From the NCBI RefSeq assembly GCF_019469265.1, contig NZ_CP048268.1, forward strand, positions 961,501-1,025,500: a stretch of 64,000 nt of DNA, written 5' to 3'. The DNA comes from Lactobacillus panisapium. Its GTDB lineage: Bacteria; Bacillota; Bacilli; Lactobacillales; Lactobacillaceae. Shown in pieces: positions 56,875 to 64,000 of the stretch. Numbering within the stretch: position 1 is the first letter of the stretch; every line of letters begins with the position of its first letter. The notes under the pieces are model-generated. The model was not told the DNA's origin and ran no database searches. It saw only the letters and a list, made by a program, of their open reading frames with translations. The position numbers were made by a program, and so were the translations under genes.

Positions 56875-57766
56875 ACTGCGAGAAGATGTTGAAGATTATT
56901 TAAGATACAGCCAAATTGAGCGCGGACTCAGTGACAATACCATCACTGCATATCGGCAAGACTTAATGGATTTTTTGACTTTTTTAAAAAACGAGGGTTT
57001 TACGTCTTGGCCAACAAAAGCAGTTGACATCGATGCCTTTTTAGCTGGTCAAAAGGACTTAAATAAGGCAACTAGTTCAATTAGCCGCATGATTTCGAGT
57101 TTGCGGAAATTTTATCAATGGCTTGTTCGTCAGAATATCCAAAAACTTAATCCAATGCTTGAAGTTGACTCACCAAAAAAAGAGCATAGATTGCCGGTAG
57201 CGTTAAGTGTCGCTGAAGTTAATAATTTATTGCAGCAGCCTGATGTAAAGAAAAAACTTGGTTTACGTGATCGAGCTTTGCTCGAAACTCTATATGCAAC
57301 GGGAATTCGTGTGAGTGAGTTAATTAACCTTAAATTTAATGATTTGCATGAAGAATTAAAATTATTGAAAGTATTCGGTAAAGGTTCGAAGGAGCGCTTG
57401 ATTCCGATTAGTGACGTGGCAATTTCTTGGATTAACAGCTATCAGGAAAAAGTCCGTGATCCTTTATTACTAAAAGTAGGTAAGAATACTGACTTTATTT
57501 TTCTCAATAATCGTGGCGGTGCTTTAACTAGACAGGCAGTTTGGCAAATTATTAAACGTTATTGCCAGATGGCGGGGATAACCAAAAATGTTACACCGCA
57601 TACCTTGCGTCATACTTTTGCGACCCATTTACTAGAAAATGGTGCAGATTTACGCGTAGTGCAGGAAATTTTGGGCCATTCTGACATTAGTACAACGCAG
57701 ATTTATACCAATCTATCCCAAAAGCATATTTTAGAAGTTTATGCAAAAACACATCCGCGATTTTAG
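56867..57766 (+). CDS. xerD: Site-specific tyrosine recombinase XerD
   Basis: XerD resolves chromosome dimers at dif. The 299-residue protein has an N-terminal SAM-like domain (YLRYSQIERGLSDNTITAYRQ) and a catalytic domain with Arg in YATGIRVSELINL near 150, the Lys in FGKGSKERLIP, HTLRHTFATHLLENGAD near 243-255 with His and Arg, and LGHSDISTTQIY with His and the nucleophile Tyr. It is not beside an integrated element. The ATG overlaps the cvfB stop. The xerD-ribT-scpAB-rluB string is conserved in Firmicutes. Confidence 0.95.
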   Translation: MHKLREDVEDYLRYSQIERGLSDNTITAYRQDLMDFLTFLKNEGFTSWPTKAVDIDAFLAGQKDLNKATSSISRMISSLRKFYQWLVRQNIQKLNPMLEVDSPKKEHRLPVALSVAEVNNLLQQPDVKKKLGLRDRALLETLYATGIRVSELINLKFNDLHEELKLLKVFGKGSKERLIPISDVAISWINSYQEKVRDPLLLKVGKNTDFIFLNNRGGALTRQAVWQIIKRYCQMAGITKNVTPHTLRHTFATHLLENGADLRVVQEILGHSDISTTQIYTNLSQKHILEVYAKTHPRF

Positions 57767-57774
57767 GTGAACAT

Positions 57775-58125
57775 ATGTTAATTGAATGCAAAAATGATAA
57801 AGAAAAAGTAGCGATGGGCTTATTGTCCTACCTCCCAGACTTTAAAAATTTAGCTAATCTAAAAGATGAAATCCGGCTTAATAAAAACAGTAAGGAATTT
57901 CGGTTATTTTTGTATCGCGACCATAATCCCAACTTTGTTGGCGTAATTGGCACTCAGTGGGATGAACAATTTATTGTCATACGCTACATTTCCCTTGCTC
58001 CAGATTACCGTAAGAAAAAATATGAAGAGCAGGCAATTTGTGAATTAGCGGCTGGCAATCCCCAGAAAAAAATAACCACTGTCCCAGAATACGTTTATTT
58101 GATGAAATATTTAAAACAGAAATAG
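57775..58125 (+). CDS. ribT: RibT-like protein (GNAT fold)
   Basis: RibT is a GNAT-type protein of uncertain substrate found in rib operons of Bacillus and, as here, immediately before scpA in lactobacilli. The protein has 116 residues; FRLFLYRDHNPNFVGVIGTQWDEQFIVIRYISLAPDYR-type strands (short form: VIRYISLAPDYRKK) mark the acetyl-CoA-binding start of the GNAT fold. The acceptor is unknown. It sits eight bases after xerD with an AGGTG site and no riboflavin biosynthesis genes are nearby. Confidence 0.8.
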   Translation: MLIECKNDKEKVAMGLLSYLPDFKNLANLKDEIRLNKNSKEFRLFLYRDHNPNFVGVIGTQWDEQFIVIRYISLAPDYRKKKYEEQAICELAAGNPQKKITTVPEYVYLMKYLKQK

Positions 58126-58129
58126 AACT

Positions 58130-58867
58130 ATGACCAGTAACTTAACTTTAGAATTGCCCAATTTTGAGGGGCCGCTTGATTTACTTCTTCACTTAATCAA
58201 ATCACAAAAAATTGATATCTATGATATTCCAATTGCTCAGATCACCAGCCAATATTTGTCTTATTTGCATGAGATGCAGAAACTAAACTTGCAAATTGCT
58301 GGCGAGTATTTTGTCATGTCGTCAATGCTGTTGAGGATCAAGTCCCAATCACTTTTGCCTCAAAATGATTTTACCGAAAATGATGAACCCGAAGAAGATC
58401 CTAGAGATGAGTTGGTACAACAGTTAGTTCAGTATTCCGTTTTTAAAAAAGTATCGGCTTATTTTAAGCAGCGAAATAATGAAGTACCTATTACAGCAGC
58501 TAAAGAAGAAAGTGTACCAGCTACCAAAAAGGTGCAACCGTTACCTTTGGGCCAAATCACCTCTTCAGAATTAGCTAATACTTTCATCGTTGTACTTCAA
58601 AGATTAAAACTCCGCCAGCCCGATATTGTTTCCGTTAATGTGAAAGAAACGCCAATTAATGATATGATTGACTTCTTACGCACCAAAATGGCTAAGCAGA
58701 AAAAAATTAGCTTTTTCTCCTGTAGCGACAAGATGACTAGCTTATCAGATGTAATTGGCTTGTTTTTAGCATTATTAGAATTATGTAAAAAACAAGAGAT
58801 TAAGGTCAAGCAGTCGCGAATTTTCGGTGATCTGGAATTAGAAAGAATTGATAAAGATGGTAAGTAA
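58130..58867 (+). CDS. scpA: Segregation and condensation protein A
   Basis: ScpA is the kleisin subunit that bridges SMC heads in the condensin complex. The 245-residue protein has the typical start [37 protein letters not shown] (in short, [21 protein letters not shown]), a middle linker, and the C-terminal winged helix ([21 protein letters not shown]). It overlaps scpB by eleven bases. It acts in chromosome packing with ScpB and Smc. Confidence 0.96.
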   Translation: MTSNLTLELPNFEGPLDLLLHLIKSQKIDIYDIPIAQITSQYLSYLHEMQKLNLQIAGEYFVMSSMLLRIKSQSLLPQNDFTENDEPEEDPRDELVQQLVQYSVFKKVSAYFKQRNNEVPITAAKEESVPATKKVQPLPLGQITSSELANTFIVVLQRLKLRQPDIVSVNVKETPINDMIDFLRTKMAKQKKISFFSCSDKMTSLSDVIGLFLALLELCKKQEIKVKQSRIFGDLELERIDKDGK

Positions 58868-59468
58868 AATTGCACAATTGGAGGCATTGCTATATGTAGC
58901 AGGCGATAATGGCATTCCAAGTGAAAATTTGTGTGAGTTAATGCAAGTTGAGCATTCCGCATTGCGCGAATTAGCCAAAAATTTGGCAGCTAAGCTTAAG
59001 CAAAATCAAGATTCTGGTTTGCAGGTGATACACATCAACCATAACTATAAATTGACTACTAGACCAGAAGTTAGTGAAGTAGTGGCTAATTTTTTTCAAA
59101 AAGATTTGTCAAAGTCGTTAAGTCAATCGGCACTAGAAATTTTATCAATTATTGCTTATCGTCAGCCCATTACGCGCATTGAAATCGATGAAATTCGTGG
59201 AGTAAATTCGTCAGGGGCTCTCCAAACTTTAATTTGGCGTGGACTTATTAAAGCAGATGGTAAAAAGGATGCACCAGGACACCCCAATTTGTATGTCACC
59301 AGTGATTATTTCTTACAGTATTTTGGCTATCAAAGTCTAGCTGACTTACCTCTGATAGAAGACTTTGAAGATGAAAGTATTAACTCTGAGGGTGAAATCG
59401 ACTTATTCTCAGCTAATGGAAAAGCAGATAAAAATATTGCTGAAGCACAAAAAGGAGAAAAAGAATGA
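58857..59468 (+). CDS. scpB: Segregation and condensation protein B
   Basis: ScpB binds ScpA as a dimer in the condensin complex. The 203-residue protein has two winged-helix domains: the first begins [17 protein letters not shown], the second contains [35 protein letters not shown]. The ATG at 58857 overlaps the scpA stop; an upstream frame to 58848 has no better site. The C-terminal tail is acidic. The stop overlaps rluB by four bases. Confidence 0.96.
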   Translation: MVSKIAQLEALLYVAGDNGIPSENLCELMQVEHSALRELAKNLAAKLKQNQDSGLQVIHINHNYKLTTRPEVSEVVANFFQKDLSKSLSQSALEILSIIAYRQPITRIEIDEIRGVNSSGALQTLIWRGLIKADGKKDAPGHPNLYVTSDYFLQYFGYQSLADLPLIEDFEDESINSEGEIDLFSANGKADKNIAEAQKGEKE

Positions 59469-60184
59469 GTTTACAACGTTTACAAAAGGTAATCGCTGAG
59501 GCGGGAATTGCCTCTCGTCGTAAGGCTGAAAAAATGATTGAAGAAGGCAGAGTAACAGTTGACGGCGAGATTATTACCAAACTTGGAACCAAGGTAGATA
59601 CTTTTAGCAATATTACGGTTGATGGGGAACCAATTGAGCGTGAAAGTCTGCATACTTATCTTTTTTATAAACCACGCGGCGTCGTTTCAACAGCAAATGA
59701 TGACAAGGGAAGAAAGACCGTAGTAGATTATTTTTCCGATTTGCCATATCGGCTGTACCCAATTGGCCGGCTTGATTATGATACTTCAGGTTTGTTATTA
59801 ATGACTAATGATGGTGAACTGGCTAATTTAATGATGCATCCTCGCAATAAGGTTGCTAAGGTCTATGTAGCAAAGATTGAGGGTCAACTGACACCAGAGG
59901 AAATTCATCGTTTATCTCATGGAGTCAGAATTGATCGTCATCGAAGTGCACCAGCTAAAGTAAAAATTATTCGGAGCGATAAAAAGAAGAATAGCCAAAT
60001 TGTGCAGTTAACTATTCATGAAGGACATTATCATCAAGTCAAAAGAATGTTTAAAGCCGTAGGCCATCAGGTAAAGAAATTATCCCGTGAACGATACTCC
60101 TTTTTGACTTTGGGGAATCTTGTTTCTGGCAAATACAGGGAACTTACCCACAGTGAAGTTGACAGATTAAAACAGGTAGACTAG
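59465..60184 (+). CDS. rluB: 23S rRNA pseudouridine synthase (RluB family)
   Basis: RluB-type enzymes convert U to pseudouridine in 23S rRNA near position 2605. The 239-residue protein has an N-terminal S4 domain ([26 protein letters not shown]), the catalytic Asp in [20 protein letters not shown] near residue 100, and [21 protein letters not shown] near the C-terminus. It ends the xerD-ribT-scpAB operon, and the last bases carry the promoter for the FMN riboswitch. Confidence 0.95.
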   Translation: MSLQRLQKVIAEAGIASRRKAEKMIEEGRVTVDGEIITKLGTKVDTFSNITVDGEPIERESLHTYLFYKPRGVVSTANDDKGRKTVVDYFSDLPYRLYPIGRLDYDTSGLLLMTNDGELANLMMHPRNKVAKVYVAKIEGQLTPEEIHRLSHGVRIDRHRSAPAKVKIIRSDKKKNSQIVQLTIHEGHYHQVKRMFKAVGHQVKKLSRERYSFLTLGNLVSGKYRELTHSEVDRLKQVD

Positions 60185-60187
60185 TAT
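60159..60187 (+). promoter_or_regulatory. Promoter of the FMN riboswitch-ribU unit
   Basis: A perfect -35 TTGACA (60159-60164) and TAGTAT (60182-60187) at 17 bases. The -35 lies inside the rluB coding region, and the start point is near 60195, about 20 bases before the riboswitch. Confidence 0.75.
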
Positions 60188-60213
60188 TTACTTGTAGTTA
60201 AATATCAGTTTGT

Positions 60214-60322
60214 TGTCTTCATGGCAGGGTGAAAATCCCGACCGGTGGTGAAAGTCCACGACCCACTTTTGTGGTGGAACCAATTATGGTACCGATAGTT
60301 AAAGTCTAGATGAAAGAAGACA
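60214..60322 (+). promoter_or_regulatory. FMN riboswitch (RFN element)
   Basis: The conserved core GCAGGGTGAAAATCCCGACC, then GGTGGTGAAAGTCCACGACCC and the closing GATGAAAGAAGAC are all present. The P1 stem pairs TGTCTTC (60214-60220) with GAAGACA (60316-60322). FMN-bound RNA is expected to end at the terminator at 60368. The gene controlled is the riboflavin transporter ribU. Confidence 0.97.
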
Positions 60323-60367
60323 GGCTCAACTAAAAGTTAAGACTTATTTTTGAATACTTACTTTTAT

Positions 60368-60404
60368 TAGGTCTGTTGCTAGGAGCAACAGACCTATTCT
60401 TTTT
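60368..60404 (+). terminator. Terminator of the FMN riboswitch
   Basis: Twelve-base perfect arms TAGGTCTGTTGC (60368-60379) and GCAACAGACCTA (60385-60396) with a five-base loop and a T-rich tail that runs into the ribU GGAGG site. The antiterminator would form upstream when FMN is scarce. Confidence 0.93.
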
Positions 60405-60417
60405 GGAGGTAAGTATT

Positions 60418-61101
60418 GTGAAAAGAAGAAATATCACAAATCTAACTAATATAATTGCTTATGTACTAATTGGAACCATTTCATTTATCTTAATGGAATT
60501 GGCTTTTCCTCTCCCAGTAGCTAGCTTTTTAAAATTCGACTTTTCTGATGTTATTGTTACAATTGGGACCTTTTTATTCGGTCCAGTACCTGGTCTTATT
60601 ATTGCCGCTGTTCGAATGTTAATTGACTTGATTTATAAAGGATTTGCATTGCCAAGTGTCATTGGCCAATTAGCTGCTTTAGCCGCCTCTATGTCTTTTG
60701 CACTGCCATTTTATTATATTGCTAAGGATGTTTCGGCTGGCGAAAAAAATGCCAAAAAACTTTATGTTAAACCAATTATCGGAATTATTTTGGGCATAAT
60801 AGCGATGACAATTGTTTTATCCTTGTTAAATGCCTTAATCTTGACGCCAATATATGCAGTGACTACGGTTACGAATTTACCAGCAATTCACGGCTATACT
60901 GGACTGCTTAACTTTACGGAGAAAGTTTATCTTGGTCAACTTCTCCATATTCCGTCAATGTCTACGTATATTTTTGGCATAATCGTCCCATTTAACTTAT
61001 TAAAAGGAGCAATTAATGGGGTAGTGGTTTATTTCCTATTTGAAGTTGTTTTGCGCAGCTTAAAGCCATTCGTAAGAAAGCATTTTAATTTAAAGAATTA
61101 A
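60418..61101 (+). CDS. ribU: Riboflavin transporter RibU (ECF S component)
   Basis: RibU is the substrate-binding membrane subunit of an ECF transporter for riboflavin. The 227-residue protein has about six hydrophobic segments, including NIIAYVLIGTISFILMELAFPLP, GTFLFGPVPGLIIAAVRMLIDLIYKG and a C-terminal helix. The LKFDFSDV and FGPVPGLIIA motifs are characteristic of RibU. The start is GTG at 60418, seven bases after GGAGGT. The FMN riboswitch supports the substrate. The shared ECF energising module is not in this window. Confidence 0.95.
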   Translation: MKRRNITNLTNIIAYVLIGTISFILMELAFPLPVASFLKFDFSDVIVTIGTFLFGPVPGLIIAAVRMLIDLIYKGFALPSVIGQLAALAASMSFALPFYYIAKDVSAGEKNAKKLYVKPIIGIILGIIAMTIVLSLLNALILTPIYAVTTVTNLPAIHGYTGLLNFTEKVYLGQLLHIPSMSTYIFGIIVPFNLLKGAINGVVVYFLFEVVLRSLKPFVRKHFNLKN

Positions 61102-61138
61102 CTTAATCTTGGGATATTAATTTTAAAATATGATTAGG

Positions 61139-61168
61139 AAAACAGTTCTCGTTCAAGAACTGTTTTTT
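61139..61168 (+). terminator. Terminator after ribU
   Basis: AAAACAGTTCT (61139-61149) and AGAACTGTTTT (61156-61166) with a six-base loop and T residues. Confidence 0.88.
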
Positions 61169-61484
61169 ATTTACCACTTTTTGCCCTATCATTTTAAAGT
61201 TGAAAAAACGAGTAAAAATTGATTTTATTTTTGGTAAAAGTGGTGCTAATTCCGGCATTGCTTAAGTATTATTGACTTAATTAATGCGTATCAAAACATA
61301 TTAAGTGGTATAATATTTATGCATTTATGATTAACTTTATCTATTAAAAATACTAGATTTTTAATGTTTAAGTCAGCCATAGGTGTTTATGGAAATAAAA
61401 ATGGGTACTAGTAAGCACTTGAAGTCGTTTGATTAGGTTAATTGAACGATAAAGTAATTACTTATTTACTAAGAAGGAGAAAAA
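61169..61484 (+). other. Gene-free stretch before the secreted protein
   Basis: No open frame of use is seen here. It holds an inverted repeat, ACCACTTTT near 61173 and AAAAGTGGT near 61238, about 55 bases apart, and an extended -10 at 61306-61314. The leader between the promoter and the start at 61485 is about 165 bases and contains a small hairpin (CCATA/TATGG) near 61377. The gene has an AAGAAGGAG site. Confidence 0.5.
61306..61314 (+). promoter_or_regulatory. Extended -10 promoter for the secreted protein
   Basis: TGG-TATAAT at 61306-61314, a consensus extended -10. The TTGACT at 61272 is too far away (31 bases) to be its -35. Confidence 0.6.
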
Positions 61485-62174
61485 ATGGCAAATAGACGTA
61501 AGAAAATTAATTTGAGCAAAAAGCTGTTAGTTAGTTCCGCAATTGCCGGAATTATTGGCGGGACCGCGGTCACGCTTTTTCCCACGCAAGCGGGCTATAT
61601 CCAGACCGTGCAGGCTAAAAAGAAGAAACCGCACTATAGTTCAATAATTAATATTAGTAGATTTTCTGAAAACAATGACTGCCTTCTAAAATATGATGTG
61701 ACAACTAAGACTTTGCATATTAAAGAAGGGGCTAACAGCAATACGTTAGGGAGGACCCCAATTTATCGGGCAGTTTACGATGCGAAAAAGCATATCTCTA
61801 AAAGAAATATGTTTAAGCCTACTGATATTGAACACATCAGTATTGATAGTCAGATTAAATTACCAAGAAATTCTAGCCTTTTGTTTGGTAGATTATACAA
61901 GCTGCAAGATATTAGCGGTCTTGATAAAGTAGATACCGGTGATGTTGATAGTTTTGAGAAATTATTTTATAAAGATAAAAGTTTACAAAGCTTAGATTTG
62001 AGTTCATGGGACATAAGTTCTATAGGCTATGCTGGAGCTAGCGAAATGTTTTCCGGCGCAAAGTCATTAACTCAGATTAATCTAACCAATTGGGATGATA
62101 TCCCAGATACTGACATGCTTTCTGGTCTTGATACCACCAAAGTCAAGATTATCGGCTTTGATGATGAAGATTAA
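61485..62174 (+). CDS. Secreted BspA/DUF285-like surface protein
   Basis: A 229-residue protein with a signal peptide: basic start (MANRRKKINLSKK), hydrophobic core (LLVSSAIAGIIGGTAVTL) and a likely cleavage after QTVQA near residue 43. The C-terminal half has DUF285/BspA-type repeats (LQSLDLSSWDISSI and LTQINLTNWDDI, with FYKDKSLQSLDLS-type phase). Such proteins are surface LRR-like adhesins. Unusually it has no LPxTG, S-layer or membrane anchor, so it may be released or bound by another surface partner. The repeats are few (about two). Confidence 0.82.
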   Translation: MANRRKKINLSKKLLVSSAIAGIIGGTAVTLFPTQAGYIQTVQAKKKKPHYSSIINISRFSENNDCLLKYDVTTKTLHIKEGANSNTLGRTPIYRAVYDAKKHISKRNMFKPTDIEHISIDSQIKLPRNSSLLFGRLYKLQDISGLDKVDTGDVDSFEKLFYKDKSLQSLDLSSWDISSIGYAGASEMFSGAKSLTQINLTNWDDIPDTDMLSGLDTTKVKIIGFDDED

Positions 62175-62226
62175 TCGTAAAAAGTGATACATTCTTTTGG
62201 TAAAATATCGCAAATCATATTTTTAG

Positions 62227-62259
62227 GCATTAAGCTACAAGGTAACTTGATGCTTTTTT
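62227..62259 (+). terminator. Terminator after the secreted protein
   Basis: GCATTAAG (62227-62234) and CTTGATGC (62246-62253) pair (one G-U) across an eleven-base loop, followed by T residues. Confidence 0.75.
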
Positions 62260-62474
62260 CATGACTAAGATTTTGCGGCCTTATAGCCAGTTAAATTAGT
62301 AGAATTGCAGTGACCATAAATTTTGCATTCAGTTAACCGCCCCAATATTAATCACTTCTTCCTTAAGAATTACAAGTCCAAGCATTTCTTGTTGTTTTAT
62401 TATTTACATGTAGTACAATTAAACTTGTCAAAAATAAAACAACAAATTATGAATTCTGAAAGGTAAGAATAAAA
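62260..62474 (+). other. Gene-free stretch before the NmrA-type gene
   Basis: Only very short frames are seen. The likely promoter of the next gene is TTGTTT with TACAAT near 62394-62420 at 16 bases. The perfect palindrome TACATGTA (62405-62412) lies between the two boxes and is a candidate operator for the Rrf2-type regulator downstream. Confidence 0.4.
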
Positions 62475-63323
62475 ATGAAATACGCTGTTACAGCTGCAAC
62501 CGGAAATTTTGGCCAACTGGCTGTGAAATACTTAAGTCAATTAACTAGTTCAAAAGATATTGTCGTCGTTGCCAGAAATCGGGAGAAAGCCGAGAAGCTT
62601 TTTCCTAACTTTGAAATAAGAATTGGTGACTATGATAAACAAACATCAATTACCAAAGCATTGCAGGGAATTGATCGGGTCTTATTTATTTCTTCTCAAC
62701 CTGGCGGAAAAGTTGACCGCAAAGTGCAGCACCAAAATGTAGTTAACGCGATTCAGGCAAATCATGTTAGCTTTGTGGCCTATACTAGTTTTGCTCATGC
62801 TCAAAGTTCACCTACACCGCTAGCTCAAGATCACAAGCTAACTGAAGACATGATTATTAAAACCAATATTGCGCACTCGTTTTTGCGTAACAACTGGTAT
62901 TTAGAAAATGAAGCAGGATTTTTTGCAAGTGCTAAAGAAGCACAAAAAGCTGTTTACTGGGCAGACAATTGTGCCGGCTGGGCTTTAGAAAGTGAATATG
63001 CACAGGCAGCTGCTAATGTTTTAACTTCTTCAGAGCCACGTGAAGTCTACGAATTTACGGGCAAGCCAATTACTTACCAAGAGCTAGGACAAGCTACAAG
63101 CGAAGCATTGGGCAAAAAATGTTCAATTTTGCAGGTCTCTCGTGAAAATTATATTGCTGACCTGGAAAATAAGGGGTTGGATCACTCAACGGCAACTCTT
63201 TATGCCTCTTTCCAAGAGCCAATTGCTAGCGGTTCCTTAAACGAAACCAGTTCAGATTTACCATTAGTGTTAGGACACCCATTGACTGATTTAAGTACAG
63301 CAATCAAGAAAATTGTTTTATAA
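62475..63323 (+). CDS. NmrA-type NAD(P)-binding oxidoreductase
   Basis: A 282-residue Rossmann-fold protein of the NmrA/atypical SDR family, similar to NAD(P)H:quinone oxidoreductases (QorB-like). AATGNFGQLAVKYL near residue 8 is the NAD(P)-binding turn; LRNNWYLEN and the C-terminal helices fit the family. The catalytic Tyr-Lys pair of classical SDRs is not expected in this group. It sits 12 bases before an Rrf2-type regulator gene, which probably controls it. The substrate is unknown. Confidence 0.87.
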   Translation: MKYAVTAATGNFGQLAVKYLSQLTSSKDIVVVARNREKAEKLFPNFEIRIGDYDKQTSITKALQGIDRVLFISSQPGGKVDRKVQHQNVVNAIQANHVSFVAYTSFAHAQSSPTPLAQDHKLTEDMIIKTNIAHSFLRNNWYLENEAGFFASAKEAQKAVYWADNCAGWALESEYAQAAANVLTSSEPREVYEFTGKPITYQELGQATSEALGKKCSILQVSRENYIADLENKGLDHSTATLYASFQEPIASGSLNETSSDLPLVLGHPLTDLSTAIKKIVL

Positions 63324-63335
63324 AAGGAGAACAAA

Positions 63336-63788
63336 ATTAAATACTCTTATAAATTAAGTGATGCTATTCATGTTTTAGCTTATTTATTACTTTGCCCAGA
63401 TTCTGACCATTCAAGCAAAGCAATTGCAGCAAGCGTAGAAGCTAATCCTAGTGTAATTAGAAGCTTAATGAGTGACTTACGCAAAGCTAATTTACTTTCT
63501 AGTCATCAAGGTTCAGTTAAACCAACTTTAGTTAAGCCGCCTTCCGAAATCAGTCTATTCGATATCTATCAAGCTCTTAATGTTAATCACCATCTTTTCC
63601 ATGTCGATCCTGATACCAATCAAAATTGTATTGTGGGCAGAAATATTCAACCAGTTCTTCAAAATGTTTATGGTGAAATTGAAAAAGATGCAGAAAAGAA
63701 AATGATGGAAATATCTTTGGAAGATATCGTAAAGCAAATTAACCAACAAATTGCGGACCATGCTTCTTCAAACGAAAATACTAACTAA
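63336..63788 (+). CDS. Rrf2 family transcriptional regulator, probable ATT start
   Basis: The frame opened at 63336 gives a 150-residue protein whose N-terminal winged helix reads YSYKLSDAIHVLAYLLLC, then SSKAIAASVEANPSVIR, a clear Rrf2-type DNA-binding domain; the C-terminal half is a dimerisation region. The first ATG (63468) lies inside the recognition helix and would remove half of the domain. The ATT at 63336 is six bases after AAAAGGAG, so it is the likely start. Iron-sulfur-type cysteine triplets of NsrR/IscR are not visible. It probably responds to redox or electrophile stress. Confidence 0.85.
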   Translation: MKYSYKLSDAIHVLAYLLLCPDSDHSSKAIAASVEANPSVIRSLMSDLRKANLLSSHQGSVKPTLVKPPSEISLFDIYQALNVNHHLFHVDPDTNQNCIVGRNIQPVLQNVYGEIEKDAEKKMMEISLEDIVKQINQQIADHASSNENTN

Positions 63789-63848
63789 AAACAGTTTCTA
63801 AATTCAACTTGATTCAATATTATTTTTATCCATTTTACCTATTAAATA

Positions 63849-63857
63849 TGCTAAAAT
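63849..63857 (+). promoter_or_regulatory. Extended -10 promoter for the last gene
   Basis: TGC-TAAAAT at 63849-63857, about 15 bases before the GAAGGAGG site of the next gene; no clear -35. Confidence 0.45.
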
Positions 63858-63887
63858 TAAGCAAGTTAGGTGAAGGAGGTTTTCAAA

Positions 63888-64000
63888 TTGAATCAGAACC
63901 CGCAAGGACCGTTTAAGCATTATGAACGCCCTCATAATTCTAGGACGATGATTAATAAGTCAGGCTCAAAATACTGGATGATCTTAATGGTTCTTATAGT
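63888..64000 (+). CDS. Membrane protein start, function unknown (cut by window end)
   Basis: A TTG start at 63888 follows GAAGGAGG by eight bases. The visible 37 residues form a polar, basic N-terminus (MNQNPQGPFKHYERPHNSR...) and the beginning of a hydrophobic segment (YWMILMVLI) near residue 29, so it looks like a membrane or membrane-anchored protein. The family cannot be told from this fragment. Confidence 0.6.
   Translation, partial: MNQNPQGPFKHYERPHNSRTMINKSGSKYWMILMVLI

Noticed and set aside
56867..57766. XerD as an integrase of a mobile element
   Set aside because: No att-like repeats or phage genes are nearby, and the xerD-ribT-scpAB-rluB order is the normal chromosomal one.
61272..61314. 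TTGACT at 61272 as the -35 of the TATAAT at 61309
   Set aside because: The spacing is 31 bases, far beyond 16-18; the -10 is better seen as an extended -10.
62332..62385. Minus-strand frame of 18 codons (MLGLVILKEEVINIGAVN)
   Set aside because: Too short and without a ribosome binding site; it may be a relic but nothing supports expression.

Overview
The window is a chromosomal segment of a low-GC Gram-positive bacterium, almost certainly a Lactobacillus of the L. delbrueckii/acidophilus group. This rests on the AT-rich codon use, strong AGGAGG-type ribosome binding sites, a tuf gene lying next to tig and clpX, a pyruvate kinase with a C-terminal PEP-utiliser domain, FMN-riboswitch-controlled riboflavin uptake and typical lactobacillar gene orders. 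I cannot name the species. There is no rRNA, tRNA, CRISPR array, prophage or insertion sequence that I can see.

Layout. 1-7.1 kb: end of the division cluster (ftsA end, ftsZ, sepF, yggT, ylmH, divIVA), then an isoleucine T-box and ileS. 7.1-10.1 kb: small housekeeping genes (cold-shock-like protein, Nudix hydrolase, membrane protein, MTA/SAH nucleosidase, cysteine desulfurase). 10.1-15.9 kb: DUF1831, mnmA, a phosphatase, a TPR protein, recD2 and a DUF1828-like protein. 15.9-18 kb: a two-gene ABC exporter and a GNAT enzyme. 18-21.7 kb (minus strand): lipid kinase, RNase J1 with rpoY, and peptide deformylase. 21.8-27.5 kb: typA behind an apparent attenuator, ftsW, ylbG, rsmD, coaD and a Lon/PDZ protease. 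27.5-32.4 kb: comEA, comEC, holA, rpsT (minus strand) and rpsO. 32.5-40 kb: RNase J2, a TPR-like protein, tuf, tig, clpX and engB. 40-49.7 kb: a 39-aa gene on the minus strand, uvrC, obg, an OatA-type acyltransferase, RNase Z, an SDR enzyme, a LapA-like protein, rpmF and a 5'-nucleotidase. 49.7-55.8 kb: dnaE, then pfkA-pyk with a cre-like site. 55.9-61.1 kb: cvfB, xerD, ribT, scpA, scpB, rluB, then an FMN riboswitch and ribU. 61.2-64 kb is the only accessory-looking part: a secreted BspA/DUF285-like protein, an NmrA-type oxidoreductase, an Rrf2-type regulator and the start of an unknown membrane protein.

The genes are mostly core functions of division, translation, RNA decay, DNA repair and glycolysis. 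The more unusual signals are two genes that appear to start with ATT codons (17484 and 63336), a small conserved-looking gene at 40062-40181 that is easy to miss, several structured mRNA leaders (typA, tuf, rpsO, rpmF, rpoY), an RNase J2 and a DnaE that have lost metal-binding residues, and a strong recurrence of TGN-extended -10 promoters. I found no clear candidate for a wholly new defence or mobile system here.
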